DNA from: Ariolimax columbianus
Lineage: Eukaryota; Mollusca; Gastropoda; Stylommatophora; Arionidae
Assembly: GCA_036924085.1 (NCBI GenBank)
Contig: JAVGWX010000002.1
Location: 154,776,571-154,840,570, forward strand
Direction of reading: 5' to 3'
Length of the DNA: 64,000 nt
The notes beneath the pieces were generated by a model. It did not search any database, had not been told where the DNA came from, and saw only the letters and a list, made by a program, of their open reading frames with translations. The position numbers and the translations under genes are program-made. Every line of letters starts with the position of its first letter. The first letter of the stretch is position 1. Positions 20,495 to 32,422 of this stretch are shown here, in pieces.

Positions 20495-21440
20495 CTATTT
20501 CCGCCCTGAATTACATTCGTTTGTATTTCAAATAAAAAGTTCTAGCAAAGAGTGGAGGAGCATCCCCACAAACAGACCTGAGTATCACATATAATGAGGC
20601 CAAGACCATAATTAAAGCCAACTACAGGATAAAATGGGTTGATCAACACTCCGACTTCCGAAAAGACGACAGCTACTACAACTTAACTAGAGAAGAGCAA
20701 GTCATCATCTTCAGACTGAGAACTGGGCATAACAGACTCAAGAGTCATCTTTACAACAAAATGAGGATTGGGACAGATGACAGGTGTCCATGTGGGGAGC
20801 ATATCATGACCGTGGAACACACCCTACAAAGCTGCCTGCTTACGCAGGAAAAGAGAGAACAATGCTGGCCTCGTGAGACAGATATGAGACAGAAGCTGTA
20901 TGGAGATGAAACAGCCTTACAAACAACGGTGTCCTTTGTAAGAGAAACCGGAACCTTGATCTGAGGATGAGCGAAGAAGATAAAAAGTTGCATCCAAATA
21001 TTGCATCTGTATTTCAGATAAAAAGTTGCATCCAAATATTGCATCTGTTTGTATTTCAGATAACAAATTCCGGCCATATATTACATTTTTTTGCACTTCA
21101 GATAAAATGTGCCATTCATATATTACATTTTTTGTACTTCATATACAATTTCCATCCATATATTACATGTTTTGTACTTCGGATACAAAGTTACATCTAT
21201 ATATTACATTTTATTTGGCACTTCAGATACAAATTTGTGTCCATATATGACTTTTTTGCACTTTAAATAAAAAGTTCAGTTTATATTTTATATTTTTTGT
21301 ACTTCAGATAAACAATCCTGTTCAAGCATTACAATTTTTGTACTTCAGATAAAAACTGTCCTACCAAACTTTTACATATCGTCTACTTCAGATAAACGGT
21401 TCTGTCCAAGCACAACATTTTTCGCACTTCTGATAAAAAG
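20495..21440. repeat. AT-rich ~46-bp minisatellite interrupted by a LINE
   Basis: The unit contains CATCCATATATTACATTTTT, TGTACTTCAGATAAAAAGTT and variants. One partial unit (20495-20541) lies left of the LINE copy at 20542-20979 and the rest (20980-21440) lies to the right. The insertion point is inside the ATAAAAAGTT element of the unit. Confidence 0.85.
20542..20979 (+). mobile_element. 5'-truncated I-type LINE copy with target-site duplication
   Basis: The 10-bp sequence ATAAAAAGTT flanks the copy at 20532-20541 and 20980-20989. The plus strand is open from the left edge (LAKSGGASPQTDLSITYNEA...) to a TGA at 20961-20963, including EEQVIIFRLRTGHNRLKSHL, CPCG...VEHTLQSC and KLYGDETALQTTVSFV. 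It corresponds to about residue 796 onward of the protein at 4895-7702 but is a distinct subfamily. The stop is followed by a few bases and GAAGAAG, then the duplication. Confidence 0.85.
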
Positions 21441-21449
21441 TTAATTTTG

Positions 21450-22520
21450 TTCTCCCTTTTCCGCCTTTTTTTATAATATAAGGTCTAATGGATTGTACTG
21501 TGTTCTGTACCCTTCGGACAGAATGCAATATAATTCAGAACACATATTTTATTTTATTTTATATTGATACATCTCCCCATAGTTTAGAATCTAACTTTAA
21601 CACTATTCATATTCGATTGCAGGGCACAATTCAAATTATTATTATAATTTGACTGAATATGAATTGTTTAATAAATGTTCTACGATCTGGAAAGCAAATA
21701 CAGAATAAATATGAACAGCCCTAGTTTGAACTAGGGATGCATATAATCAATCGCCAACTTGATTCAGTGCTAAACAGTCCACTTAATGAACTATTTGCAT
21801 TCTCCCGAATAGTACATATACACTGATGTCAAAGCGTAACGTGATAATTTGAGACCCAAAAGGCTGGAATACTTTCAATTTTACTTCTCGTTGTGACATT
21901 ACTAAAGACTTCAATAACTCACAGGTGAGATCAGCAGTACAAATACATGTTTGACAAAGGTTTTATCAGCTATTAAAGCTGTCTTGCTGAATCTGCAGAA
22001 GGACGGTGGCAAAAATTATTATCAGTTTAGCAACATTGGCTGCCTTGTTTGTTTTATCATGTAATGTTTAATGTTTTTGCTGGATTAGATTCATGATTTG
22101 AACTGAACTTCTTAACTGACACACACAATTGAAGGCAGCATGGAAATATTATCAGCATGTATCATTATTGTGTCAATGACAAGACATCAACACTGTCAAT
22201 GACAACAACAAGTGAAACATGAAAATCCGCTCAATAAAAATTGTAAGAGCATATCCAATGATTGTTGGTCCCGGTGGTATTCTGGGCAGCATGCAACACC
22301 CAGCTAGAAACCACAACCTCAAACTTTATTTAAAAACAGCTGGACATGTTTCCAAATGAGCCATGTGGCTTCCTCTTGTTCATTTTACACTCCAGCACTG
22401 CCTACAGCACATTTTCAGAAAACAGATGGTTTTTTTTAGAAATTGTTTACAGACTCAAATTTTAAAAGAGAATGCATATTTCACGTAGCTATGAATTTTG
22501 AAAAGAATTTTCTTTTATAT
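21450..22520. other. No recognisable gene
   Basis: AT-rich sequence, with poor frames and no array or retroelement signature. Confidence 0.4.
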
Positions 22521-22524
22521 TTGA

Positions 22525-22995
22525 CCAAGAGCATGTCTCAAGTCATGGTCAGGTGAAACATACTGACCAAGACCCCACCTCAAGTCATGGTCAGGTGAAA
22601 TATACTGACCAAGACCCCACCTCAAGTCATGGTCAGGTGAAACATACTGGCAAAGAACCCACTTCAAATCACGGTCAAGTGAAACATACTCACCATGACC
22701 GCACCTCAAGTCACGGTCAGGTGAAACATACTGACCAAGACCCTCATCTCAAGTCATGATCAGGTGAAACATACTGACCAAGACCTCACCTGAAGTCAGG
22801 TACAGGTGAAACATACTGACCAAGAGCCCACCTATCATCCTGGTTAGGTAAATTGTACTAGCCAGACACAACTGAAGTCATGGTGAAGTGAAACAAACTG
22901 ACCAAGATCTCACCTCAGATCCTGGTTAGGTGAAACAAACTGACCAAGACCTCACCTCCCGGCCAGGTGAAATAAACTGACCAAGACCTCACTTC
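22525..22995. repeat. 42-bp minisatellite, about 11 copies
   Basis: The unit is TCAAGTCATGGTCAGGTGAA followed by ACATACTGACCAAGACCCCA and CC. Copies on the right are more diverged and shortened (CCTGGTTAGGTGAAACAAAC). Confidence 0.92.
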
Positions 22996-23017
22996 ACCTT
23001 GATGTAGACAATATTAT

Positions 23018-23573
23018 CTTCTTCTTCCTCGTTTGTCTTCAGACCTCGACATCAATGACTAATGAAGGCAGCAGTCGACTCATGGCTCCGTGCACTTCTG
23101 TACAGCTTCTCGTAGGACACTGGCTGTTGCCAAATGCTACTTCTTTTGTCGGTATACATTGGGCAGGACTGCAAAATATGTTCTGCCGTCACGGGGGCTG
23201 TGCCAGAGGCACAAAGGTCCGTAGTGCCAATCTTGAACTTCTTGTACAGATGGCATCTAAGTCTGTTGTGACCTGTGCATAGCCGGAGAATGATCACCTG
23301 GTCTCGCCTGGAGAGTTGATGGTATGCATCATTTTCTATGTGGCCAGTGTGCTCTTTTTTCCATTTTGCACTATATGTTGCCTTGATGAATGCTTTAGCT
23401 TCATTGTATGTGATTTTTGTATCACTCTGCTGCAGCATTCCTCCGTCTCTGGAGAGTGTGTCTGCCTCCTCGTTGCCCGAAATGTCGCAGTGGGCTGGTA
23501 TCCACTAGACTATGCTTTTTTTTTAAGCCATTGGGACAGGCGTTCGAGTCTGCCAGAACATAGTTCATTCTTG
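23018..23573 (-). mobile_element. 5'-truncated I-type LINE copy (RNase H end)
   Basis: Minus strand: from about 23510, IPAHCDISGNEEADTLSRDG (RNase H), then TYNEAKAFIKATYSAKWKKE, RRDQVIILRLCTGHNRLRCH, CASGT...AEHILQSCPMYTD (first knuckle cysteines altered) and KLYRSARSHESTAAFISH. The segment 23510-23573 continues the same domain in a broken frame (LERLSQWLKKK). A TTC-rich tail complement (23018-23028) precedes it. The flanks share an imperfect 15-bp duplication, GYAGACAATWTTATYTC-like, at about 23005-23019 and 23573-23587. Confidence 0.75.
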
Positions 23574-23589
23574 CAGACAATTTTATTTC

Positions 23590-24055
23590 ACGTTTTTCTT
23601 CTTTCCGTTTAAAAAAAAACATTATGTAGTGAGAACAAAAATTTAATTTTTTTTAATTAATTAGTCTTAATTTGTATGTGTTAATATAGTCAACAACATT
23701 TAATAAGTTTCTCTTCAGTTTCATGATTTTAATTCTTTAAAAAAAAATTTAAACATCAAAATTACATCATTATTTTTTAAAATGGTAAAATTAGAAAGTA
23801 TTTTGTAAAAAATAATTCAACAGTGTATTGATCTATCTATTTGTAAGTGGTATGATTGATTATCAATGATCACTTGAGCTAGAATGTAGTTTAATACTGG
23901 AATGGAGCAGATGTTTTTCTTGTGCCTTATTTCTTTCATATTTAGCTATTTTGCCAGCCTTTTCTTCTCAGAATGTCTTAAGAAGTGACTAAGGAATGTT
24001 GTGCATGGGGCTGACAACCTCACCAAGTACAAACGGTTGCTACTGAAACTTAATA
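23590..24055. other. AT-rich, no recognisable gene
   Basis: Contains A/T homopolymer runs and no coding signature. Confidence 0.45.
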
Positions 24056-24059
24056 TGAA

Positions 24060-25170
24060 AAGATATTGTTGAAGGAACAGATATTGAACAAATGTGGGAT
24101 ACTTTAAAAACAGATTTAGAAAGGCTAAAAGAGGAAAGTGTTCCTTTTAGGGAGGTTAAACCCCTAGTGTAAAAAGTGGATAATTAGAGTTGCAGTTAAA
24201 TGTAGAAGAGCTAAAAATAAAGCAAGGAAAAAATATATAGAGGCAGGTAAATAAAAAAAAACAATTAAAATATTTGGACAAGCAAAACATAGCTCAGAAA
24301 GTAAAGCAGCAAAAATAGACTTTGAAAAAAAACTTGCTCATAGGATCAAAAGTGATAGTAGAAGCTGCTTTTCTTATGTTAGAAATATACAAAGAATGAA
24401 AGCCAAAGAAGGCCCTCTCATTAGTTGATAAATGGCCAGGTCAACATCGTATTCCTAAAAATTGCTGTTTGAAATTAGAGACCTGTTAGAAAAACTATTG
24501 GCTATATTATGTTCTCAATCACTTGCCAAAAAAATTATTCCAGGGGATTTTGAAAAATGTAGGATTCAAAAAGAGCAAAAAATCAGATCCAGCAAATTAT
24601 AGACCGGTGAGTTTAAATCAGTCTGTAAATTGTTAGAGCCAATAATCAAAGAAAACATTGTAATGCATTTAGACAAGTCTAATCTAATCAGAAATAGTCA
24701 GGATGGGTTTACTAGAGGGAGATTGTGCTTAACAAATTTATTAGAATTCACAGAGGAGGTTACTAAAATGATAGATAAAGGGAAGCCAGTGGATGTTAAT
24801 TATCTAGATTTTGCAATGGCCTTTGATAGAGTAGCTCATCAAAATTTATTTAGGAAGTTAAATTCATATGGAATAGGTGGGGAAGTTGGCAGAGAGTCAG
24901 CATAAATAAGGAGTACTCTGAGTGGTGTGAAGTGAAAAGTGAAGTGCCACAGGGCAGGGCTAAATTTTTAGACACATTTTGTTCTTGATATATATAAACG
25001 ATTTGGACATTGATATCGGATCCATGATTGTACTATGCAGTAGTGTCTATCTAAAGCAGAAGTGGATATATTGAGGTCAGATTTAGATAAAATTCAAGAA
25101 TGGTCTGTGAATGGGATAGATGTACCAATGTTGTTGGAAATTAAGTTGAAAGATAAGGGACAATATCGAT
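24060..25170 (+). pseudogene. CR1-like LINE reverse transcriptase relic
   Basis: Collinear pieces of a CR1-type ORF2. MWDTLKTDLERLKEESVPFR (about 24090) is followed by AKIDFEKKLAHRIKSDSRSC (about 24310), SDPANYRPVSL (about 24590-24615), KLLEPIIKENIVMHL, LIRNSQDGFTRGRLCLTNLL, DVNYLDFAMAFDRVAHQNLF (with the catalytic-region D), SEVPQG (24940), an IYINDLDIDIGS remnant and LRSDLDKIQEWSVN. Stops and indels break the frame repeatedly; the longest open piece is 24630-24905. Neither an endonuclease nor a 3' end is recognisable. It is older than the I-type copies. Confidence 0.82.
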
Positions 25171-25179
25171 TGTTATCTG

Positions 25180-25448
25180 TATAGCCAATTTCAAGTCAAC
25201 TTTGTTAATTATCTCAGTTTTCGTTTTCTGAGTGTTTATGTCCAAATCATACATTTGACTTTTGTTCTATATTCAAATCACCAATCCCTATATTTCTTCT
25301 ACACAAGTACACAAATACTTGAACATGTAGTTGTGACTCTATGCTCCAAATGCAGTGAAATAGGATATACAATAAATCATTAAAAACTATACAGTTATCA
25401 GCAAATCTGAAATTGTCTATGTTAGGTCCACTGACTAATGTTACCAGT
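25180..25448. other. No recognisable feature
   Basis: AT-rich spacer between the CR1 relic and the next LINE copy. Confidence 0.4.
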
Positions 25449-25460
25449 CTTTCCTTGTTC

Positions 25461-26123
25461 TTCTTCTTCTTCGTATGCTGTCGAATGTCAACCTGTATTT
25501 TTTAGAAAAAAGCAGCGGTCATCCTGAGACTGTCAACACTGCCATAGAGCTTGTCTAGTGTCGCCACTGGTGATGGCCACATGTGCTTTGTCTGGTCCTC
25601 GTATGTCGGGCAATTTTGCAGCAGATGTTCAGCGGTTATTTTCCCGATACCACAAGTGCATTCGTCAGTGCACTTATCTTCAGTTTATTGAATAGGTGGT
25701 ACCTCAGTCTGTTGTGGCGGAGTCTGAAGACCACGACCTGCTCTCTTCTGTTCAGCTGGTAATATGCATTATGTTTTGTGTAGTCAGTATGTTCTGTTTC
25801 CCATTTGGCCATGTATCTGGCCCTAATAAACCTTTTGGACTCTTCGTAGGTCACACTAGAATCTGGTTGTGGTAGTCTTGCACCTTCTTTTGCCAGTCTC
25901 TCTGCCTCCTCGTTGCCTTGGATGTTATAGTGGGATGGAACTCACTGTACCACTACTCTTTGTGGTGCGGACTGCTGGCATAGTTGACAGAGTACTGCTC
26001 TTAAATCATTAAGTTCAGTATTTTTCTGGCTTTTTAGTGCTGTGACTTCATCCAGGGCATCTGTAAACAGGACTATCTGGCTTTCATTGCTTTCGCCTGT
26101 AAGCATTGCTTCTACCGCAGCCC
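25461..26123 (-). mobile_element. 5'-truncated I-type LINE copy with 12-bp target-site duplication
   Basis: CTTTCCTTGTTC occurs at 25449-25460 and 26124-26135. The minus-strand body is a close relative of the LINE at 4872-7672, beginning within RNase H (about residue 720) and running to the 3' end. It includes TYEESKRFIRARYMAKWETE, REQVVVFRLR-HNRLRYHLFN (TG deleted) and a decayed knuckle. The stop codon appears altered (ATTCGA where the large copy has GTCTGA). The tail is (GAA)4 after about 11 bases. Small indels break the frame. Confidence 0.88.
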
Positions 26124-26135
26124 CTTTCCTTGTTC

Positions 26136-26625
26136 AAATATGTTCTTCAAATATAACACATTTGAACAATTTGTTGAGTGCTCTTGCTATTTGGCCAATA
26201 GCTTGTACCTCTTCGATCTGTACCTTGACTTCCAACAACAGCCTTGGTATGTCAATATCACATCAGCAAAAAAGCAGGTGGCAGAACATCAGTATTTTAT
26301 GTCCCGTAGATGTGCTGCATTTTGGGCTCACCAGTCTCTTATTTGAAGGAAGAATCCTGCTATAAAAGCACAATGTACTGTTGAAGATGACCCATATTCC
26401 TCCTCTTGGTGGTATATTAATAAAGTAGCTCTTCAATTTTAAGTATTTATATTCATTCTTGTATTCTAGGCAAATGTTTAGGAGATCGCCTGCTTCTGAA
26501 CCATTGGTATTATTACTTCAAATGTGGGCATTCCAATCAAATCTATCTCAACGTTTATCAAGCTATCATTTTATACATTTGCTGAGCAAACAGCACGATT
26601 TTCATCCTGACACTATGCTATCAAT
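26136..26625. other. No recognisable gene
   Basis: The frame at 26042-26365 crosses the LINE junction and is artefactual. No other structure is visible. Confidence 0.4.
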
Positions 26626-26629
26626 GTAA

Positions 26630-26965
26630 AAACTGGATACTAACATCAAATGAAAAATGTTGTATCCTAACAACAGAAATGAAATGCCTGCAAAATATAT
26701 TGGGCATAACAAGGAGAGACATAATTAGAAACAATGACATCAGGAGACTAATGGGAACAACACCAGTATTAGCAAACAATGCTATTTAGATACAAAGAAT
26801 TCTAAACCAAATGCAGACCACGAAAAAGTGGCTTACAGAAATATCGGTAAAAAAAGAGGTCAATGCTACAGTGCATGAGGCACACAGTAGGGCTCGCTCT
26901 ATATATCTATTCATAACATGATGTTGAAAGGCTTAACAGGGTAAGTAAAGAAGAAGAAGAACGTT
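26630..26965 (+). pseudogene. LINE C-terminal relic with GAA tail
   Basis: Plus strand: TTEMKCLQNILGITRRDIIR followed by NNDIRRLMGTTPVLANNAI, then IQRILNQMQTTKKWL and VNATVHEAHSRARS. This matches the LINE pattern EMKCLRxILGITRRDRIRNxxIRxxLGxxPVL. The body ends in GTAAGTAAAGAAGAAGAAGA. The GHxxRM block is degraded. Same family as 29990-30350 and 34712-35000. Confidence 0.75.
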
Positions 26966-26969
26966 GAGC

Positions 26970-28840
26970 AAATAACAACATCAGGATATACAGACTTATT
27001 TGGCTATGTAACTATTTATTTGTGGCCCTTTACGCATTAAAATACAAACGTGATACCAGGTACATAACAATTCAAAATAGTTCAGTCATTAAAGTCTATA
27101 CTATACAATACAGTTATATCCTACGCAATGTCCTAGGTCAGCAGCCACACCATCAATGTGGTAAAAACGTCTTGATATAACCAAAATGAAATGGCCAGTG
27201 GTTGAAAGAAGCGTATCAGAACATGGACGATGGACAAAAAAAACAACATTTAAATAATAACAACAACTGATCAACGACGATTTACACCTCGAGATGGTTG
27301 CAATTGGCAATTTCAGTAATGTTGAATCAGACTCAGAGTGAGTCAGTGTAGTGTGTATCTGTATCAGTGTATGGATGGGCTATGGCCGACGAACTCAATG
27401 CCAGTCAATGCGTCATATAAATTTTAAAAAATTCATGCACGAAGATGTAATTATTAGACAAATATTATTTAAATAATGGCGTGTTTATGCGTTAGTTACT
27501 TATATAGAGTACTAATGGCCTCAAGTTATCCCCTGTTAGGTATTCCGTGTCATTTATTTTATTCATTCACTGTTTCTTCGATTAGTGCCAAAATGGAAAA
27601 ATCATGATAAAAGATAAAAGTTAAAGAGATACAGACGAGACCTGAAGGCATCCACATGCAAAATTAAAGTACAGCTACGGAGAATAATTGTGCCTAAGAC
27701 ATAATTATATACTTGTATCGCAGACCTATTGGATAAAAGATGACTTACCCTGTGAAATTAGTGTGAAGAAACCAAAATCCACAAACAAATCACCAAATAT
27801 ATGCTTGCCTGGAGACACAGGAAATATGTAGCGTCTAACTCCATCGTTGAAGAGTTTCAACATAGTCGATTTAAATGTCATAATAAAGAAAATAATTTTG
27901 TTGTAATTGTTGTTGTTGCTGCTGTTGTTGTTTGACGTTGTTGCATTGACATTTAAACAGAAATAAGTATTTCTATAAATTTGTTTAATGAAAATGTAAT
28001 TATTATTTGTACATTAAAACAATCTAAGGTAGAAGATTGTTAAGAGTAAGAGTTGTGAGGATTCGTGATTAAAATGCAATAATTGTCTTAGCCAAGGCTT
28101 CTTGTCTATAAAAAAAAAACAACCTTGGGTACGCGTGCACTGTGGGATTATTTTTTCATTGACGCAAGATAGGTTGATGCAAAATTTGAGATCACATAAA
28201 TAATGAACGTAATCGCCAGTATGTACAACGTAGTAAGAAAATTGAAAAGCACAAAATGTACTTTATCAAAAAATGTCTTCATTGCTGAATTCGTATTGTG
28301 TTGTCTTGTGCAATATAAGGTACATACTTGTGCCGAATAACAAGTTTAACAACCAATTCAGCTAAAAGATTACAGAAAAAAGCTGGGGATATGTAAAACA
28401 CATGTTGGTGAATAAGTAGATAAAAACAAAATCATGCACACCCTGAAGTAAAAATCACATGGGAAAAGATAATTGGAATGCTAAGGCTCACCTGACAAGA
28501 AACAAAGAACGACGAAGTCAAGTCCAAAATATGAATGAATGAAAAGTGGTATTCTCTGACACATATTCCAAATGAATTGTAAGGGAAAAGTGAACACGTG
28601 AATTCATTTTATATTATGAAATAACTGGCTTTGCTTAAACAATGAATCAAATAGTTTGGCTCATAAGAAATGGTATGTCAAATCAATGTGTGGTCTAAAT
28701 ACATTCCAAAAATAGATTCACGTTTTATTATGTTGTATTTCGTATATAATTAATATCACTAAACTTCTGGCAGAGTCACTAGAGATGTGTCTCTGTCTAC
28801 AAAAATGGTTTTAAGTTGATTCATTTTTTATTGTTAATGT
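26970..28840. other. No recognisable gene
   Basis: AT-rich. Contains a GTTGTT/GCTGCT microsatellite at about 27903-27945, whose complement resembles a CAA-rich SINE tail. No frames of interest. Confidence 0.4.
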
Positions 28841-28844
28841 GGCG

Positions 28845-29065
28845 TTATGGCAAAGAGGTACGGCGGTCATCACTCAAGAAACTAACGAAAATTATGAAAC
28901 TGCAGGCGTTTGAAATCAGTACGTTCTAGACGATACTTGGTCTAAAAGGAGGTGAGATCAAGCGCCTAGTTCTTTCGGCAACGAACAGTAAACGTGCAGG
29001 TACCATGTGCGCTAAAGGAACCCTTGATTGTCACCTTAAGACCGAAAATAAAGGGATATTTGGTC
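28845..29065 (+). mobile_element. tRNA-derived SINE
   Basis: tRNA-like head: A-box-like TGGCAAAGAGGTACGG (about 28848-28864) and B-box-like GGCGTTTGAAATCAG (about 28906-28920). It is followed by TTCTAGACGATACTTGGTCT, GTGAGATCAAGCGCCTAG and CCATGTGCGCTAAAGGAACCC, the counterpart of ATGTGCACGTAAAGAACCC at 13615-13785. The copy may continue to about 29275, where AAAAGGGCGTTAAGTGAC occurs. Confidence 0.6.
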
Positions 29066-29074
29066 CTGTTCGAG

Positions 29075-29560
29075 GAAAAAAAATACGCCACCTACCTTTC
29101 ATCAGACTCATTAGACACGTTTCTTTTTTGGCAAATATTGTTCCATGTTGAAAAAATATGTTCTCTTTTGGAATTTGTCTCCTGTTTTGATGAACTCAAT
29201 GTTATTGTGAAAGCCATGAGTAAGTTTACTCTTTGTGCTCCCTGAAAAGGGCGTTAAGTGACAGGTTGCAGTAGTTTGATTAGGTATGCGATCTAACCCT
29301 GGTGTTCAAAATCAGCACAAACATGTTTATTTTTTTCTGCATTTAGACTACACTATCTCGTACTTCCTCAAGAAGAATTGTTGTTCGTTTTTAGAAAACA
29401 CAACAAATGCTGGTTTAGAGTTTCTGCAGAAGGATCACAAACTTACCCAAACGTCTTATATTTGGACAATTATATGTATCCTGGGCCGCACCAATGTAGA
29501 GCTGTGTAATTTTTTCTCTTACTATTTCTAGCAACCTAGGATGCACAACATCTCATTGTA
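29075..29560. other. No recognisable gene
   Basis: Short frames at 28994-29245 and 29286-29531 show no domain. The first begins inside the SINE and is not credible as a gene. Confidence 0.35.
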
Positions 29561-29564
29561 TTAT

Positions 29565-29860
29565 GAAATAGGTGATCATTCTCCGGCTACGCACAGGACA
29601 CAACAGACTGAGACAGTAGACACCATCTGCATAATAAGTTCAAGATTGGCATTATGGACCTTTTGTGTCTGCGGCACAGCCCCCATGACGGCAGAACAAA
29701 CTTTGCAGTCCTGCCCACTATATACCCACACAAGAATTAGCAACAGCCAGTGTCCTTCTACGAGAAGCTGTACGGAAGTGTACGGTGCCTCAAGACGACT
29801 GCTGCCTTCGTTAGTGTCATTGAAGTCGAGGTCTGGAGACGAAAGAAGAAGAAGAATTGT
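29565..29860 (+). pseudogene. I-type LINE 3'-end relic with GAA tail
   Basis: Plus strand, in shifting frames: VIILRLRTGHNRLR, then CVCGTAPMTAEQTLQSCPLY and EKLYGSVRCLKTTAAFVS. This is the region from the RLRTGHNRLR block to the C-terminus of the I-type family, closest to the copy at 23018-23573. It ends in GACGAAAGAAGAAGAAGAA. Confidence 0.8.
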
Positions 29861-29989
29861 TTCCCATCTCACTTGTCTAGTTATTTTCCATCATATAATA
29901 GTGACCACCAATATTATGTTCTTTCAGTACAGCTGATGTTTGAAGACAAATTAACACATCAACTACTGAATTCAAAATAATTTTCTTCT

Positions 29990-30350
29990 TTTGTCCTACT
30001 GCTCTTGCCCTCATGCGTCGCAGAGAAAGAGAGAGAGAAAAGGGGGGGGGGGTGAGGGGAAAGAGGGGAGATTGTGTCAGAGACACCCTCGATCTTTCAA
30101 CGTCGAGGTCGGCCCCTCAGAGGTAGGCCGGTGATCTGCGAATGATATGCTGTAGGCTGATCAACATGTATTCTCACTAAATGACCAAACTACTTGATCT
30201 TCTTGAGGATCAATGTAGACACTAACTGGGGTTGTCTCCACTATCTGCCTGAGTGTTTAGTTTCGGATTTGGTCACGAATTGTCTTTCCGGCTGCACTTC
30301 TCACACAGCGCATCTCACAGCTCTGGATCTTACTCTGTTATGTTTCTTGT
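29990..30350 (-). pseudogene. LINE C-terminal relic
   Basis: Minus strand: MRCVRSAAGKTIRDQIRN at about 30300, then LRQIVETTPVSVYID, a decayed WFGHLVRM block and HRPTSEGPTSTLKDRG. It has the same organisation as 26630-26965 and 34712-35000. A GA-rich run with poly-G (30027-30070) interrupts the 3' part. Confidence 0.68.
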
Positions 30351-31515
30351 AAGAACTAAGATTGACAATAGTAACACAATGTTAGAATAAACATTAAAAT
30401 CATCAGTCAATCAAAGCAATTGTACTGCTGATCATACGTCATCAATCAACAACTTCCAAATCTGTCCGTTTCCTGCTGTCTTTTTCATTGGTACGACTGT
30501 CCTGCGTCCCTCAAGTTACTCTATTTTAATTCTCCAAGTATGTCGCGGTCAGCACACACTCCTCTTAAGCCTTGGGTTTCAGAACAGTGTCTGTCTTGCA
30601 GTGTCGCTTAGATCTTTTTTCACAAAGTATCCCATTATCCAGACCTAGCGTCTTCATGTCGAGTTCCACAGAGATCTCGTGTATATCTTCCTTGCATGTT
30701 AACGTTAGTGACCTTTTTGTACCATTTAATATCATGAAATGCTAATTAATTGAAACTTCAGTTTTGCACTCTAAGGTTTACAAATTACGCTCTAGTTTTC
30801 TTAAATGTCGATTGACACTTAGGAGTCATATATGTCACTTTTTAAAGAAGAAAACTAATTGTACTGTTGTCACAAACTCCTTGATAACTTCTCGGGAGCT
30901 AGGAATGTCACTTGAAAGTTATGTGACATATCTCAGCCCATATACAAAGAGTTTATATTAGACATCGTAAGTGTTAAGGACCAGTAAAAAAAGGATTAAT
31001 AAGGAGTAGAACGCCATTTTTATTTAGTACTGTGAGAGTTCTGGTGGCGGAGATATTAAATTCACAAGTCTACTGCTTGAGAATAACGCAACGGCCTTGT
31101 GCTGAACCAAGACAAACATAAATTAGCGTATTTAAACGTACAGGGTACGTACCTTACTCTACACCACTCAACTAATCCCACCCAAGACTGGCGCCAAAAG
31201 TCTGAGCAAGTATGACGTAATTAGACATAACTACCGGGGAAGAGTTGTGACGGGATCTTGGAAAACTTCATTAGGCCGACTCAAGAGCACGAGAAGGAAG
31301 AAAGCAGTCGTATGCGGTATTCGGGGGATAAAGGCGAGTTTTGGTACAGAAGAAATAGAGGATTAGGACACTCGCAGAGTCCCGGACCAATGAAACGCAC
31401 GGATTCTAAAATAACGCTGACGTCACGAAGCTCACGTTCACGTAATTATTCTAATAATAATAGCTGTCCATTCCGGGTCTCGCGTCTGCTCTGGGCTTTA
31501 ACAACAGAACACGTT
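30351..31515. other. No recognisable gene
   Basis: A 141-codon frame at 31258-31683 overlaps the antisense LINE relic and shows low-complexity serine/arginine composition, with no domain. Nothing else stands out. Confidence 0.35.
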
Positions 31516-31519
31516 GGTA

Positions 31520-32000
31520 GCTACACCTGCTTTGACTTCGCTTCTCCAGTTAGATCTCTTTTCGCAAAACATTCCCAGGTGTCGACGTCTATCTGGCAAC
31601 TTTTCAGTGAGTCCCTCAGACCGTGTTTAAAACGTTTCTTTGGGCGCCCTCTCTCGCGCCATCCCTCTCTCGGTTCGCCGTAGAGAAGCTTCTTTGGGAT
31701 CCGTTCGTCTGACATACGGACGAGGTGTACGGCCCATCCTAGTCGTGCTTGTTCTAGCAGTGCATTAATGCTGAGCATGTTAGCCCTCGAGAGAACCTCG
31801 ATGTCAGTGACACGATCTTGCCATCGGATGTGGAATATTCGCCTCATGCAACCTGTGTGGAAGTGGTTTAACTTCCTTGCATGTCCAGAGTATACAGTCC
31901 AGCGTTCCACAATGACCAGCACTGCCTTTGGTAGAATGCGCTCGGTGGTGTGGGAACGTCGTGGCATCAGCGTAAAGACCAGACTCAAAGTCTACCGTAA
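31520..32000 (-). pseudogene. LINE C-terminal relic, 155-codon open segment
   Basis: Minus-strand frame 31521-31988: ERWTVYSGHARKLNHFHTGC, MRRIFHIRWQDRVTDIEVL, LLEQARLGWAVHLVRMSDER, IPKKLLYGEPREGWRERGRP, KKRFKHGLRDSLKSCQIDVD and TWECFAKRDLT. This is a well-known LINE C-terminus (pattern LRxILxIxWQDxxPDTEVLxRA...LRWxGHVVRMxDxRxPKxLxYGEL...KKRxKDxLKxSLK). The first 30 or so residues match less well, so the frame probably starts after a shift. No reverse transcriptase catalytic motifs remain. Confidence 0.8.
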
Positions 32001-32046
32001 TTATCCTATGGCAGGTGATATAAGCAAGAGAGACAGAGGCAGTGAA

Positions 32047-32110
32047 AGAGAGAGAGAGAGAGAGAGAGAACAAGATAGAGAGGTAGAAAGAGAGAGAGAG
32101 AGAGAGAGTT
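32047..32110. repeat. (GA)n microsatellite
   Basis: Two GA runs separated by ACAAGATAGAGAGGTAGA. Confidence 0.9.
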
Positions 32111-32289
32111 CTGACAGAGACACAAAGTATTGAAGAGGTGTAGCGAGAAGTCGAGGTTCGAGTGCTAGACTGATCCAAAAAGACTTTTGACGATCCGTTT
32201 CCCGACATTAAACCGGAACTTCACACCAGTCAAAATAAGTGATGTAAATACAGCTTAAGATAGAAGTGTTCGGTGAAATTTAATAGGCC

Positions 32290-32384
32290 AGACTTTTATC
32301 GGAAGTAACTTTGCTACGTGAGGCGCCATTCAGCGAAGTCCATCATATTGGTAATCTAGTAGTTAGAGAAGCTAGACTGTGCTT

Positions 32385-32422
<38 letters not shown>

